A DNA stretch of 41,259 nucleotides. Source: Pseudomonas sp. EpS/L25. Lineage in GTDB: Bacteria > Pseudomonadota > Gammaproteobacteria > Pseudomonadales > Pseudomonadaceae. The DNA lies in contig NZ_LNUP01000002.1 in assembly GCF_001512295.1 (NCBI RefSeq), forward strand, positions 296,668-337,926. The letters run 5' to 3'. Below are positions 16,058 to 27,318 of the stretch, piece after piece. The position numbers and the translations under genes are program-made. The number at the start of each line of letters is the position of its first letter. Position 1 is the stretch's first letter. Below the pieces are notes generated by a model that did no database searches, was not told the origin of the DNA, and saw nothing but the letters and a program-made list of their open reading frames with translations.

Positions 16058-17995
16058 ATGGGTGATCAATTCTTCGCCAGCGGGCGCCCGTTGGACGTGA
16101 TTTGCCTCGGACGCCTGGGCGTCGATCTCTATGCCCAGCAGATTGGTGCGCCGCTGGAGGATGTCGCCAGCTTCGCCAAGTACCTCGGGGGCTCTTCCGC
16201 CAACATCGCCTTCGGCACCGCGCGGCTGGGGCTGAAGTCGGCGATGCTGACCCGGGTCGGCGACGATCACATGGGCCGTTTCCTGACCCGGCAGCTGGCG
16301 CGCGAAGGCTGCGACACCCGCGGTATCACCGTGGATCGCGAGCGGCTCACCGCCATGGTGCTGCTGGGCATCAAGGATCGCGAGACCTTTCCCCTGGTGT
16401 TCTACCGCGAGAATTGCGCCGACATGGCGCTCTGCGCGGAGGATATCGACGAAGCCTTCATCGCCAGCGCCAAGGCGCTGCTGATCACCGGCACCCACTT
16501 TTCCAGCGAGGGCGTGTTCCAGGCCAGCAGCCGGGCGCTGGACTATGCCGAGCGCCATGGCGTGAAGCGGGTGCTGGACATCGATTACCGCCCGGTGCTT
16601 TGGGGCCTCACCGGCAAGGCCGATGGCGAGACCCGCTTCATCGCCAGCGCCGAGGTCAGCGCCCATGTGCAGCGCATCCTGCCGCGCTTCGACCTGGTGG
16701 TGGGCACCGAGGAGGAGTTCCAGATCGCCGGGGGCAGCGAAGACCTGCTCACCGCCCTGCGCCGGGTGCGCGAGGTGACCGCGGCGACCCTGGTGGTCAA
16801 GCTCGGCGCCCAGGGCTGCACGGTGCTCCATGGCGCCATTCCGGCGCGTCTCGAGGAGGGCGAGATCCATCGCGGCATCCGCGTCGAGGTGCTCAATGTG
16901 CTGGGCGCCGGCGATGCCTTCCTGTCCGGCTTCCTGCGCGGCTGGCTCACCGGCGGCGACGACGCCGAGTGCTGCCGGCTGGCCAATGCCTGCGGTGGGC
17001 TGGTGGTATCGCGCCATGGGTGCGCCCCGGCCATGCCGACCCTGGCCGAGCTGGACTACCTCCACAACAGCCCGGTGCCCATCACCCGGCCCGACCTGGA
17101 TCCCGTGCTCACTCGCCTGCACCGGGTCAGCGTCCGACGCCGCGCCTGGCAGCAGCTGTTCATCTTCGCCTTCGACCACCGCTACCAACTGGTGGAGTGC
17201 GCCCAGCAGGTGGGCGCCGATCCGGCGCGCATCCCGGCGCTCAAGCGGCTGTTCGTCCAGGCCATCGAGCAGGTCGAACAGGATCTCGAACGCCAGGGCG
17301 TGGCCGCCGATGTCGGGCTGCTGGCCGACGAGCGCTTCGGCCAGGATGCGCTGAACGCCGCCACCGGCCGCGGCTGGTGGGTGGCGCGCCCGGTGGAGTT
17401 GCAGAACTCGCGGCCGCTGGCCTTCGAGCATGGCCGCTCGGTGGGCAGCACCCTGCTGAGCTGGCCGAGCGAGCAGATCATCAAGTGCCTGGTGCAATTC
17501 CACCCCGACGACGAACCGCTGCTGCGGCTGGAGCAGGAGGCCCAGCTCAAGGGGCTGTACCAGGCGGCCCAGGCCAGTGGCCATGAGTTGCTGCTGGAGG
17601 TCATCCCGCCGAAGAACCACGCCTCCACCCGGCCGGATGTGCTCTACCGGGCCATCAAACGGCTGTACAACCTGGGCATCTACCCCGAGTGGTGGAAGAT
17701 CGAGGCCCAGCCGGCGGCGGTCTGGCAGCAGCTCGATCAGCTGATCGCCGAACGCGATCCCCATTGCCAGGGTGTGGTGCTGCTGGGGCTCAATGCGCCA
17801 GCCGAAGACCTGGCCGAGGGCTTCCGGCAGGCCCGCGCCAGCCAGCGTTGCCAGGGCTTCGCCGTGGGCCGGACCATCTTCGGCCAGCCGAGCCGGGCCT
17901 GGCTGGCCGGCGAGATCGACGACCGCGAGCTGATCACGCAGATCCGCCGCAACTTCGAATTCCTGATCCAGGCCTGGCGCGACGCCCGCGCCTGA
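16058..17995 (+). CDS. iolC: IolC fused to a DUF2090/IolJ-type aldolase domain
   Basis: The 645-residue protein joins two activities of myo-inositol breakdown. Residues ~1-335 are a PfkB-type 5-dehydro-2-deoxygluconokinase, with YLGGSSANIAFGTARLG near residues 44-60 and the catalytic NVLGAGDAFLSGF near 280-292. Residues ~350-645 form a DUF2090 domain (FIFAFDHRYQL, EVIPPKNHAST, GFAVGRTIFGQP), thought to be the aldolase that splits the phosphorylated product into malonate semialdehyde and dihydroxyacetone phosphate. No separate iolJ occurs in the window, consistent with this fusion, which is common in proteobacteria. It is the first gene of the iol operon, with CAGGAG before the ATG. Confidence 0.93.
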   Translation: MGDQFFASGRPLDVICLGRLGVDLYAQQIGAPLEDVASFAKYLGGSSANIAFGTARLGLKSAMLTRVGDDHMGRFLTRQLAREGCDTRGITVDRERLTAMVLLGIKDRETFPLVFYRENCADMALCAEDIDEAFIASAKALLITGTHFSSEGVFQASSRALDYAERHGVKRVLDIDYRPVLWGLTGKADGETRFIASAEVSAHVQRILPRFDLVVGTEEEFQIAGGSEDLLTALRRVREVTAATLVVKLGAQGCTVLHGAIPARLEEGEIHRGIRVEVLNVLGAGDAFLSGFLRGWLTGGDDAECCRLANACGGLVVSRHGCAPAMPTLAELDYLHNSPVPITRPDLDPVLTRLHRVSVRRRAWQQLFIFAFDHRYQLVECAQQVGADPARIPALKRLFVQAIEQVEQDLERQGVAADVGLLADERFGQDALNAATGRGWWVARPVELQNSRPLAFEHGRSVGSTLLSWPSEQIIKCLVQFHPDDEPLLRLEQEAQLKGLYQAAQASGHELLLEVIPPKNHASTRPDVLYRAIKRLYNLGIYPEWWKIEAQPAAVWQQLDQLIAERDPHCQGVVLLGLNAPAEDLAEGFRQARASQRCQGFAVGRTIFGQPSRAWLAGEIDDRELITQIRRNFEFLIQAWRDARA

Positions 17996-18020
17996 TCGCC
18001 TCCTGACGAGCAAGGCTGAC

Positions 18021-18923
18021 ATGACCGCACAACAACAAAGACTCAAGATCGGCATCAACCCCATCTCCTGGGCCAACGACGACCTGCCGGCCCTGGGGGG
18101 CGATACCCCGTTGGAAACCATCCTGCGCGAGGGCAAGGAAATCGGCTTCCAGGGCTTCGAGCTGGGCGGCAAGTTTCCCAGCGAACCCCAGGCGCTGGGC
18201 GAAGTGCTCGGCCAGCATGACCTGGAGCTGGTATCCGGCTGGTATTCCAGCGGCCTGGCACACCGTGATGTCGAGGCCGAGATCGAGGCGATTCGTCCGC
18301 ATTGCCGGCTGTTGGCCGAGAACGGCGCCAAGGTGCTGGTCTATGGCGAGGTGGCCGGGTCCATCCAGGGCCAGCGTATCCCGCTGATCGAGCGGCCGCG
18401 CTTCCACAGCGACGCCGCCTGGCAGGCCTATGCCGAGAAGCTCGACCGCCTGGCCGCCTTCACCCTGAGCCAGGGCCTGCGCCTGGCCTATCACCACCAC
18501 ATGGGCGCCTACGTGGAGTCGCCCGAGGACATCGCCCGGCTGATGGCGTTGACCTCCCCGGACGTCGGCCTGCTGTTCGATGCCGGCCATTGCTACATGG
18601 GTGGTGGCGATCCCCTGAGCGTGTTGCAGCAACACCTCGACCGGGTCTGCCACGTGCACTTCAAGGATGTGCGCAAGGCCGTGGTGCAATTGGCGCGCAA
18701 CAACCAGTGGAGCTTTCCGGACTGCATCCTGAACGGCACCTTCACCGTGCCGGGGGATGGCGATATCGACTTCTCGGCGCTGCTCAAGGTGCTGGTGGCC
18801 GCCGGCTACGAAGGCTGGCTGGTGGTGGAAGCCGAACAGGACCCGGCCGTGGCGCCGGCCTACGAATACGCCAAGAAGGGCTACGACCATCTGCGCCAGC
18901 TGGTGGCGCAGGCCACTGCCTGA
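18021..18923 (+). CDS. iolE: IolE, inosose dehydratase
   Basis: The 300-residue TIM-barrel enzyme dehydrates 2-keto-myo-inositol to the cyclohexanetrione hydrate used by IolD. It starts MTAQQQRLKIGINPISWAND, the classic IolE opening. Metal-site segments include AYHHHMGAYVES, LLFDAGHCYMGGGDP, HVHFKDVR and VVEAEQDP. Length is typical. It lies 25 bases after iolC and 11 before iolB, inside one transcript. The ribosome binding site (CAAGG) is modest. Confidence 0.94.
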   Translation: MTAQQQRLKIGINPISWANDDLPALGGDTPLETILREGKEIGFQGFELGGKFPSEPQALGEVLGQHDLELVSGWYSSGLAHRDVEAEIEAIRPHCRLLAENGAKVLVYGEVAGSIQGQRIPLIERPRFHSDAAWQAYAEKLDRLAAFTLSQGLRLAYHHHMGAYVESPEDIARLMALTSPDVGLLFDAGHCYMGGGDPLSVLQQHLDRVCHVHFKDVRKAVVQLARNNQWSFPDCILNGTFTVPGDGDIDFSALLKVLVAAGYEGWLVVEAEQDPAVAPAYEYAKKGYDHLRQLVAQATA

Positions 18924-18934
18924 GGAGACCTGCG

Positions 18935-19750
18935 ATGAACCTGCTCGTCAAAGCCGACCGGAGCGCCCGCGACATCGTCAGCGTACCGGCCGGTGCGCTG
19001 GACTACGTCGGTTTCGCTGCCCATCGCCTGCAACCGGGCGAGTCCCTGCCGGTGGTGGCGGGAGACCTTGAGGTCTGCATCGTGCTGCTCAGCGGCGGCG
19101 CCAGTATCGAAGGCGGGCATCCGCAGCTGGGCGACTTCGCCTGGCGCGGGCTGGCCGGTCGCCAGAGTGTCTTCGAGGACGTCTCGCCCCATGCCGCCTA
19201 CCTGCCGCCCGGCAGCGAGGCGCGGGTGACCGCCGACAGCATCGCCGAAATCGCCATCTGTACCTCGCCCGGCAATCCGGTGGTGGCAGACCGGCTGCCA
19301 CCGCGGCTGATCGAGCCGGCGAGCATGCAGAGATCCACCCGCGGCAAGGGCGCCAATACCCGCTATGTCTGTGACATCCTGCCGGATACCGCGGCGGCCC
19401 ATTCGCTGCTGGTGGTGGAGGTGCGCACCCCGTCCGGACATTCCTCCAGCTATCCGCCCCATCGCCATGACCGCGACAACCTGCCGGATGAGAGTCTGCT
19501 GGAGGAGTCCTACTACCACCGCATCGATCCGGGCCAGGGCTTCGTCTTCCAGCGCGTCTACACCGACGAGCGCGACCTGGACCAGGCCATGGCGGTGGAA
19601 GACCACGACGTGGTGCTGGTGCCGCGCGGCTATCACCCGGTCAGCGTGCCCTATGGCTACCAGTCCTATTACCTCAACGTGATGGCCGGCCCGAAGCGCG
19701 TCTGGAAATTCCACAACGATCCGCAGCACGAGTGGCTGCTGACCCGGTAA
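18935..19750 (+). CDS. iolB: IolB, 5-deoxy-glucuronate isomerase
   Basis: The 271-residue cupin-like isomerase converts 5-deoxy-glucuronate to 2-deoxy-5-keto-gluconate. The metal-binding His cluster is visible in SSYPPHRHDRDNLP, with LEESYYHRIDPGQGF and VPRGYHPVSVPYGYQSYYLN following; these are hallmark IolB segments. The ATG at 18935 is preceded by GAGGAG. It sits between iolE and iolA in the operon. Length agrees with the family. Confidence 0.95.
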   Translation: MNLLVKADRSARDIVSVPAGALDYVGFAAHRLQPGESLPVVAGDLEVCIVLLSGGASIEGGHPQLGDFAWRGLAGRQSVFEDVSPHAAYLPPGSEARVTADSIAEIAICTSPGNPVVADRLPPRLIEPASMQRSTRGKGANTRYVCDILPDTAAAHSLLVVEVRTPSGHSSSYPPHRHDRDNLPDESLLEESYYHRIDPGQGFVFQRVYTDERDLDQAMAVEDHDVVLVPRGYHPVSVPYGYQSYYLNVMAGPKRVWKFHNDPQHEWLLTR

Positions 19751-19801
19751 CCCTTTTTCGCTTGCCGTGGGCGGCGACCCCAGGACACGAGGATTCAGGA
19801 C

Positions 19802-21301
<1,500 letters not shown>

Positions 21302-21326
21302 TGCCATCCACACTGCCGGAGCTGCC

Positions 21327-22166
21327 ATGAGTCGACCCCTGCGTTTCGCCCTCAACCGCATGGTGGCGCCGTCCCTCGCGCTGCCGGCCTTCCTCCAGCT
21401 GACGCAGCAACTGGGCTGCGACGCCCTGGAGATCCGCAACGATCTCCCCGGCGTCGAGTTGGAGGATGGCGCGCCGGCGACCGAGGTCCGCGCCCTTTGC
21501 CAGGCCGCAGGTCTGCGTATCCTGTCGATCAATGCGCTCTATCCCTTCGACGTCTGGAACGACGAGCGCCGCGCCCAGGCGTTGCGACTGGCCGCCTATG
21601 CCCGGGACTGTGGCGCCGAGGGGCTGGTGCTCTGCCCGCTCAATGATCGCGGCGACACCCGCGATGCGGCCCAGCGCGCCCGGGATCTGCGTACCGCCCT
21701 GAGCGAGCTGGCGCCCATCCTGCGCGACCACAAGGTGCTGGGCTTCGTCGAGCCGCTGGGTTTCCCGGAAAGCGCGCTGCGCCTCAAGCGCCAGGCGGTG
21801 GACGCCATCCGCGCCATCGGTGGACTGGATGTCTTCCGCCTGGTGCACGACACCTTCCACCATCACCTGGCCGGCGAGACCGAATGCTTCGCCGAGCTGA
21901 CCGGGCTGGTGCATGTTTCCGGGGTGGACGACGCTGGCTTGCCGGTCGAGCAACTGCGCGATGCCCATCGGGTGCTGGTGGGAGAGGCCGACCGCCTGGG
22001 CAATGCGGCCCAGATCGAGCGCCTGCTGGCCGAAGGTTATCGGGGCGTGTTGTCCTTCGAACCCTTCGCCGCCAGCGTCCATGAACGCCCCGACATCGCG
22101 CCAGCGCTGGCGCAGAGCATGCGACTGCTCCAGGAGCGGCTAGGCTGCGCCGTGGCGACGGCGTGA
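21327..22166 (+). CDS. iolI: IolI-like inosose isomerase (TIM barrel)
   Basis: The 279-residue protein fits IolI, which isomerises 2-keto-myo-inositol to 1-keto-D-chiro-inositol and so links D-chiro-inositol to the pathway. The metal site is suggested by EIRND, SINALYPFDVW, FVEPLGFPES, LVHDTFHHHLAG and VHVSGVDD, which follow the Bacillus IolI pattern; the length is the same. It starts 25 bases after iolA with GGAG upstream. Other sugar isomerases of the same fold cannot be excluded. Confidence 0.8.
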   Translation: MSRPLRFALNRMVAPSLALPAFLQLTQQLGCDALEIRNDLPGVELEDGAPATEVRALCQAAGLRILSINALYPFDVWNDERRAQALRLAAYARDCGAEGLVLCPLNDRGDTRDAAQRARDLRTALSELAPILRDHKVLGFVEPLGFPESALRLKRQAVDAIRAIGGLDVFRLVHDTFHHHLAGETECFAELTGLVHVSGVDDAGLPVEQLRDAHRVLVGEADRLGNAAQIERLLAEGYRGVLSFEPFAASVHERPDIAPALAQSMRLLQERLGCAVATA

Positions 22167-22188
22167 TCGGCCAGCCCGCGACTCCCAT

Positions 22189-22196
22189 AACAACAA
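22189..22196 (+). promoter_or_regulatory. Candidate Hfq/Crc (CA) motif before iolD
   Basis: AACAACAA lies 9 bases before the iolD ATG and merges into its AAGGTG ribosome binding site. This internal motif would allow control of iolD translation separately from iolC. Confidence 0.6.
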
Positions 22197-22205
22197 GGTG
22201 AATCC

Positions 22206-24143
22206 ATGAGCACCCAACGTCTGACCATGGCCCAGGCCCTGGTGAAATTCCTCGACAACCAGTACCTCAGCGTCGACGGTGTCGAGACCAAGTTCGTCGC
22301 CGGTGTCTTCACCATCTTCGGCCATGGCAACGTGCTGGGCCTGGGCCAGGCCCTGGAGCAGGACGCCGGCGACCTGGTGGTGCACCAGGGGCGCAACGAG
22401 CAGGGCATGGCCCATGCCGCCACCGGCTTCGCCAAGCAGAAGCTGCGCCGGCAGATCTACGCCTGCACTTCCTCGGTGGGACCGGGCGCGGCCAACATGC
22501 TGACCGCCGCGGCTACGGCCACTGCCAATCGCATCCCGCTGTTGCTGCTGCCGGGTGACGTCTACGCCAGTCGCCAGCCCGATCCGGTGTTGCAGCAGAT
22601 CGAGCAATTCCACGACCTGTCGATCAGCACCAACGATGCCTTCCGCGCGGTGAGCAAGTACTGGGACCGCATCAACCGCCCCGAGCAACTGATGAGCGCG
22701 GCGATCAACGCCATGCGCGTGCTGACCGATCCGGCCGAGACCGGCGCCGTGACCCTGGCGCTGCCCCAGGATGTGCAGGGCGAGGCCTACGACTATCCCG
22801 ACTACTTCTTCGCCAAGCGGGTGCACCGCCTGGATCGCCGGCCACCGGTGGCCGCGGCCATCGAGGAGGCGGTCCAGCTGCTCAGGCGCAAGCGCAAGCC
22901 GCTGCTGATCTGCGGCGGCGGGGTGAAGTATTCCGGCGCCGCTGAAGCCCTGCAGCGCTTCGCCGAGCGCTTCGAGATCCCCTTCGCCGAGACCCAGGCC
23001 GGCAAGAGCGCCATCGTCTCCAGCCATGAACTCAATGTCGGTGGCATCGGCGAGACCGGCTGCCTGGCCGCCAACCTGCTGGCCAGGGAAGCGGATCTGA
23101 TCATCGGCGTGGGCACCCGCTACACCGATTTCACCACCTCCTCGAAGTGGCTCTACCAGCATCCCGAGGTGGAATTCCTCAATCTCAACGTGGCCGCCTT
23201 CGACGCCGGCAAGCTCGATGGCCTGGCCGTGGTGGCCGATGCCCGGGAAGCGCTCAGCGCCCTGACCGAGGCCCTGGGGGCCACCGACTACCGCGCCGGC
23301 TGGGGCAGCCTGGTGGGGGAGGCGCGCGAGCGCTATCGCCAGGAGGTGGAGCGGGTCTATGCGGTGGGCTACACCGGCGCCGACTTCGTCCCCGAGGTCG
23401 ACGACGACCTGCCGCGCGCGGTGCTGGAGGAATTCGTCCGCCTGACCGGCTCGCCCCTGACCCAGAGCCAGGTGCTCGGCCGCCTCAACGCACGGCTGGA
23501 TGACGACGCCATCATCGTCGCCGCCGCCGGCAGCCTGCCGGGTGATCTGCAGCGCGCCTGGCAGAGCAAGGGCGTCAACACCTATCACCTGGAGTACGGC
23601 TACTCCTGCATGGGCTACGAGATCAACGCCGCCCTCGGCGTGAAGCTGGCCGAGCCCGCGCGCGAGGTCTATGCCCTGGTCGGCGACGGCTCCTACCAGA
23701 TGCTGCACTCGGAGCTGGCCACCTCCATCCAGGAGCAGCGCAAGATCAACGTGGTGCTGTTCGACAACATGACCTTCGGTTGCATCAACAACCTGCAGGT
23801 CGGGCATGGCATGGGCAGCTTCGGCACCGAATTTCGTTACCGCAACCCGGAGACCGGCAAGCTCGACGGCGACTTCGTGCCGGTGGACTTCGCCATGAGC
23901 GCCGCTGCCTACGGCTGCAAGACCTACCGCGTGCGCAGCCTGGAAGAACTGGAGGCGGCCCTGGCCGATGCCCGGCGGCAGACGGTCTCCACCCTGATCG
24001 ACATCAAGGTGCTGCCCAAGACCATGCTGCACGGCTACCTGTCCTGGTGGCGGGTGGGCGGGGCCGAGGTCTCCACCAGCGAGAAGATCGCCGCCGTCGC
24101 CCAGGTGCTCAAGGAAAAAGCCGCCCAGGCACGCCAGTACTGA
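22206..24143 (+). CDS. iolD: IolD, trihydroxycyclohexane-1,2-dione hydrolase
   Basis: The 645-residue ThDP-dependent enzyme opens the cyclitol ring, giving 5-deoxy-glucuronate. The N-terminal domain carries the ThDP-activating Glu in [20 protein letters not shown]; the C-terminal domain carries the ThDP/Mg motif GDGSYQML...[15 protein letters not shown]. The overall length matches IolD. It follows iolI by 39 bases with an A-rich leader, and precedes iolG by 39 bases. No truncation is seen. Confidence 0.96.
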   Translation: MSTQRLTMAQALVKFLDNQYLSVDGVETKFVAGVFTIFGHGNVLGLGQALEQDAGDLVVHQGRNEQGMAHAATGFAKQKLRRQIYACTSSVGPGAANMLTAAATATANRIPLLLLPGDVYASRQPDPVLQQIEQFHDLSISTNDAFRAVSKYWDRINRPEQLMSAAINAMRVLTDPAETGAVTLALPQDVQGEAYDYPDYFFAKRVHRLDRRPPVAAAIEEAVQLLRRKRKPLLICGGGVKYSGAAEALQRFAERFEIPFAETQAGKSAIVSSHELNVGGIGETGCLAANLLAREADLIIGVGTRYTDFTTSSKWLYQHPEVEFLNLNVAAFDAGKLDGLAVVADAREALSALTEALGATDYRAGWGSLVGEARERYRQEVERVYAVGYTGADFVPEVDDDLPRAVLEEFVRLTGSPLTQSQVLGRLNARLDDDAIIVAAAGSLPGDLQRAWQSKGVNTYHLEYGYSCMGYEINAALGVKLAEPAREVYALVGDGSYQMLHSELATSIQEQRKINVVLFDNMTFGCINNLQVGHGMGSFGTEFRYRNPETGKLDGDFVPVDFAMSAAAYGCKTYRVRSLEELEAALADARRQTVSTLIDIKVLPKTMLHGYLSWWRVGGAEVSTSEKIAAVAQVLKEKAAQARQY

Positions 24144-25193
<1,050 letters not shown>

Positions 25194-25308
25194 TCGCCAG
25201 CCGCCGGCCAGGGACACCCGAGCGGTGCCTGGGCCAACCTCGACCGGGCATCTGGGTGACTGGACCGAGATTGCACGGTCGATCGCGCCTGCCGGGCAGA
25301 GGCTAATG

Positions 25309-25332
25309 CTCAGGGCAGGCACCCGCCCTGAG
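25309..25332 (+). terminator. Hairpin after iolG, possible terminator
   Basis: CTCAGGGC (25309-25316) pairs with GCCCTGAG (25325-25332), loop 8 nt. There is no T-run, so intrinsic termination is doubtful. The right arm touches the end of the inserted dispersed element, so an original tail may have been displaced by the insertion. Confidence 0.4.
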
Positions 25333-25681
25333 AGCCTGTTCAAAACCTGCTGCGCGTCGGCCAAACTGCGTTGAAAATGGCCTGGAAGGCCAGCCCCGCC
25401 TGGGCGGCCCCGTCGCCATGCTCATTTACCCCTCGTAAACCCGAGCGCGGGTCCGATCCGCTTCCTCAGCCCTTTTCGCCTTGTTTGGCTCTAGTGTGGT
25501 GTTTCAGAAGTTCGCACAAGAATTGGCGAGTGATTTTTAGGTCTTGGCTAGGCGCCGCGACGAGTCATAGCAGAGCTATGGCGAGGAGTGGCAACGCCGC
25601 CAGGGCCTAAAAAGCGCCGCCAAAATTGTGTAGATAACTTCTGAAACACCACACTAGCTCACAAGATTTTGAATAGGCTCT
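25331..25681 (+). repeat. Dispersed element A, copy 3 (interrupted)
   Basis: The inverted ends AGAGCCTGTTCAAAA (25331-25345) and TTTTGAATAGGCTCT (25667-25681) correspond to those of copy 1 (5607-5851). The 5' half matches copy 1 closely. The 3' part is broken by a second element at 25491-25657. Without that insertion copy 3 would be about 188 bp, so it also lacks part of the copy 1 interior (5746-5810 region). It separates the iol operon from the importer genes. Confidence 0.85.
25491..25657. mobile_element. Miniature inverted-repeat element nested in copy 3
   Basis: A 167-bp unit has perfect 22-bp inverted ends, 25491-25512 and 25636-25657. Each end begins or finishes with the palindrome CTAG and includes GTGTTTCAGAAGTT. 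Removing the unit together with one CTAG rejoins TTGTTTGGCT-CTAG-CTCACAAG, which aligns with the uninterrupted TTGTTTGTCA-CTAG-CTCGCGAG of copy 1 (5814-5835). It encodes no transposase. CTAG targeting suggests mobilisation by an IS630/Tc1-type transposase, whose members commonly insert at TA within CTAG; this is inference. Confidence 0.85.
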
Positions 25682-25736
25682 GAGACGCGGGTATCGGCCG
25701 GATCGACAAAGGGTGTGTATATTTTTTCTACGATGT

Positions 25737-25765
25737 TTGTATTGGAAATAAAATTCCAATACAGT
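25737..25765 (+). promoter_or_regulatory. Promoter with IolR-like operator, site 2
   Basis: GGAA-ATAAAA-TTCC (25744-25757) is a perfect GGAA-N6-TTCC match, extended to 8-bp arms TATTGGAA/TTCCAATA (25740-25761). It fills the 17-base spacer between TTGTAT (25737-25742) and TACAGT (25760-25765), an arrangement that would let a bound repressor exclude RNA polymerase. It would drive the 54-codon ORF and the binding-protein gene. Confidence 0.72.
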
Positions 25766-25819
25766 GGTTCCAGGTAGCTGCACGAACACGACCTTGCGTT
25801 TCTAGGCCAAGGCGTAACC

Positions 25820-25827
25820 AACAAGAA
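25820..25827 (+). promoter_or_regulatory. Candidate Hfq/Crc (CA) motif before the 54-codon ORF
   Basis: AACAAGAA, continuing CAAGA, matches AAnAAnAA. It precedes AGGTG, the probable ribosome binding site of the small ORF, and lies about 320 bases from the binding-protein start. Confidence 0.5.
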
Positions 25828-25847
25828 CAAGATCAGGTGCCCGCCCC

Positions 25848-26012
25848 ATGAAGACTTCTGTAGTCCCGTCGGTTGACTCCACCGCTGCATCCGAACTCTC
25901 TCCGCCGCTGCCGGCCATCCTGGGTTGGCTGCTCCGGCTGTGCAGTCACGAGCGCTCGGACGCCGTGATCGGTGCCATGCCCGGCGCTCCCGTTCTCTAC
26001 CGACTCAAGTGA
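25848..26012 (+). CDS. Small leader ORF (54 aa) upstream of the binding protein
   Basis: The frame starts MKTSVVPSVDSTAASELSPP, contains a short hydrophobic stretch (LPAILGWLLRLC) and ends YRLK. It is preceded by AGGTG at 8 bases and by an A-rich Hfq/Crc-type motif. It resembles no family I know. It lies between the IolR-like promoter and the binding-protein gene, whose ATG is 132 bases further on. It may be a leader peptide or a chance frame; the leader architecture, repeated at 27319, is the main argument for it. Confidence 0.4.
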   Translation: MKTSVVPSVDSTAASELSPPLPAILGWLLRLCSHERSDAVIGAMPGAPVLYRLK

Positions 26013-26144
26013 TGCGCGCCTGATCCGGGCGCGGGTGCACCCATCGCCGCGGCGCCGATCCCGGTCGGCGGTTCCCGTGGGTGTACCTCGCGTCGGCGCA
26101 GCGCTGTTGCCTTGCCATCCCGCCTACCGAACGGAGTCTCGTCC

Positions 26145-27074
26145 ATGTCCCGTACACCTCGCCTCGCCGCTCTCGCCGTCGCTCTGCTGCTGGCCAGCAC
26201 CTCCGTGCTGGCCGACCTGAAGATCGGCGTGAGCATGCCCACCTTCGACGATAACTACCTGACCTACCTGCGCGAAAACATGAGCAAGAAAGCCAAGCAG
26301 GATGGGATTTCGCTGCAGTTCGAAGACGCCCGCAACGATGTGGTCAAGCAACTGAACCAGGTGCAGAGCTTCATCAGCCAGAAGGTCGATGCGGTGATCG
26401 TCAACCCGGTGGATACCGCGGCCACGCGCAACCTGATCGAATCGGCGAGCAAGGCCGGCATTCCCCTGGTGTTCGTCAACCGCAAGCCGGATGATCCCAA
26501 GTTGCCCACCGGTGTGGTGACGGTGACCTCCAATGACCGTGAGGCCGGGCATCTGCAGGCGCAATACATCGCCGACAAGCTGGGCGGCAAGGGCCAGGTG
26601 GCCATCCTGCTGGGCGAGCTGTCCAACAACTCGACCCAGGTGCGCACCGCGGGCTTCAAGGAGATCCTCGGCAAGTACCCCGGGATCAAGATCGTCGAGG
26701 AGCAGACCGGCATGTGGTTGCGCGACAAGGGCATGGACCTGACCAGCAACTGGTTGCTGGCGGGCAAGGAGATCGACGCCATCCTGTCGAACAACGATGA
26801 AATGGCCATCGGCGCAGCCATGGCGCTCAAGCAGGCCGGCAAGCAGGGCGTGCTGGTCGGCGGCGTGGACGGCACCCCCGATGCCCTGGCGGCCATCAAG
26901 CGCGGCCTGATGAGCGTCTCGGTGTACCAGGATGCACGCGGCCAGGCCGAGGGCGCCCTCAACGCGGCGGAAAAGATGGCCAAGAAGGAAAGCGTGGAAC
27001 AGAACGTGACCATTCCCTACCGGCTCATCACCCCGGAGAACGTCGCCGAGTTCCAGGCCATGCTCAAGCAGTAG
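26145..27074 (+). CDS. ibpA: Periplasmic sugar/inositol-binding protein of a CUT2 ABC importer
   Basis: The 309-residue protein has a clear signal peptide (residues 1-23, MSRTPRLAALAVALLLASTS, cleavage after VLA). The mature part is a ribose-binding-type Peripla_BP_4 fold: VQSFISQKVDAVIVNPVD, GIPLVFVNRKP, NNDEMAIGAAMALKQAG and VGGVDGTPDAL. By analogy with Caulobacter IbpA and from the flanking iol genes and IolR-like sites it probably binds myo-inositol. The ATG at 26145 has ACGGAG upstream; the in-frame ATG at 26112 would spoil the signal peptide. A strong terminator follows, separating it from its ATPase and permease. Confidence 0.85.
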   Translation: MSRTPRLAALAVALLLASTSVLADLKIGVSMPTFDDNYLTYLRENMSKKAKQDGISLQFEDARNDVVKQLNQVQSFISQKVDAVIVNPVDTAATRNLIESASKAGIPLVFVNRKPDDPKLPTGVVTVTSNDREAGHLQAQYIADKLGGKGQVAILLGELSNNSTQVRTAGFKEILGKYPGIKIVEEQTGMWLRDKGMDLTSNWLLAGKEIDAILSNNDEMAIGAAMALKQAGKQGVLVGGVDGTPDALAAIKRGLMSVSVYQDARGQAEGALNAAEKMAKKESVEQNVTIPYRLITPENVAEFQAMLKQ

Positions 27075-27156
27075 GGAAGACCGGTGGCCGTCACCTCCGC
27101 AAAGGTGCGGGCGTGACGCTCACGGCCACCCTGAAGAGGGTGGCTTCCACCCGAAG

Positions 27157-27183
27157 AAGGCTCCCGCCAGGGGGCCTTTTTTA
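27157..27183 (+). terminator. Terminator after the binding-protein gene
   Basis: A 9-bp stem with one G-T pair (27157-27165 with 27170-27178), 4-nt loop and a seven-base T run. It makes the binding-protein gene a separate transcript. Confidence 0.9.
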
Positions 27184-27226
27184 TTGGCCTGCCGTTAGTA
27201 CAATAATTTCCAAAAATTTGTTGACT

Positions 27227-27240
27227 GGAAAATAAATTCC
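27227..27240 (+). promoter_or_regulatory. IolR-like operator, site 3
   Basis: GGAA-AATAAA-TTCC is a perfect GGAA-N6-TTCC match. TTGACT (27221-27226), a good -35, directly abuts it; no clear -10 is seen at 16-18 bases. It precedes the small ORF and ATPase-permease transcript. Confidence 0.7.
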
Positions 27241-27298
27241 AATCAAAGTCGGGGCATTGGTTAGATCCGATGAGGCCTTCGCTCGCGCAGGCCGCCAC

Positions 27299-27306
27299 AA
27301 CAATAA
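27299..27306 (+). promoter_or_regulatory. Candidate Hfq/Crc (CA) motif before the 72-codon ORF
   Basis: AACAATAA, continuing GAAGG, matches AAYAAYAA and overlaps the ribosome binding site AAGAAGG of the small ORF at 27319. Confidence 0.62.
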
Positions 27307-27318
27307 GAAGGTGTGATC

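Noticed and set aside
15983-18331. 782-codon open frame on minus opposite iolC and iolE
   Set aside because: It mirrors third-position GC bias of real plus-strand genes, has low-complexity composition (Gly, Gln, Leu, Ala, His) and matches no family. Similar shadows cover 18881-21532, 22140-24953, 27588-29135 and 687-1823.
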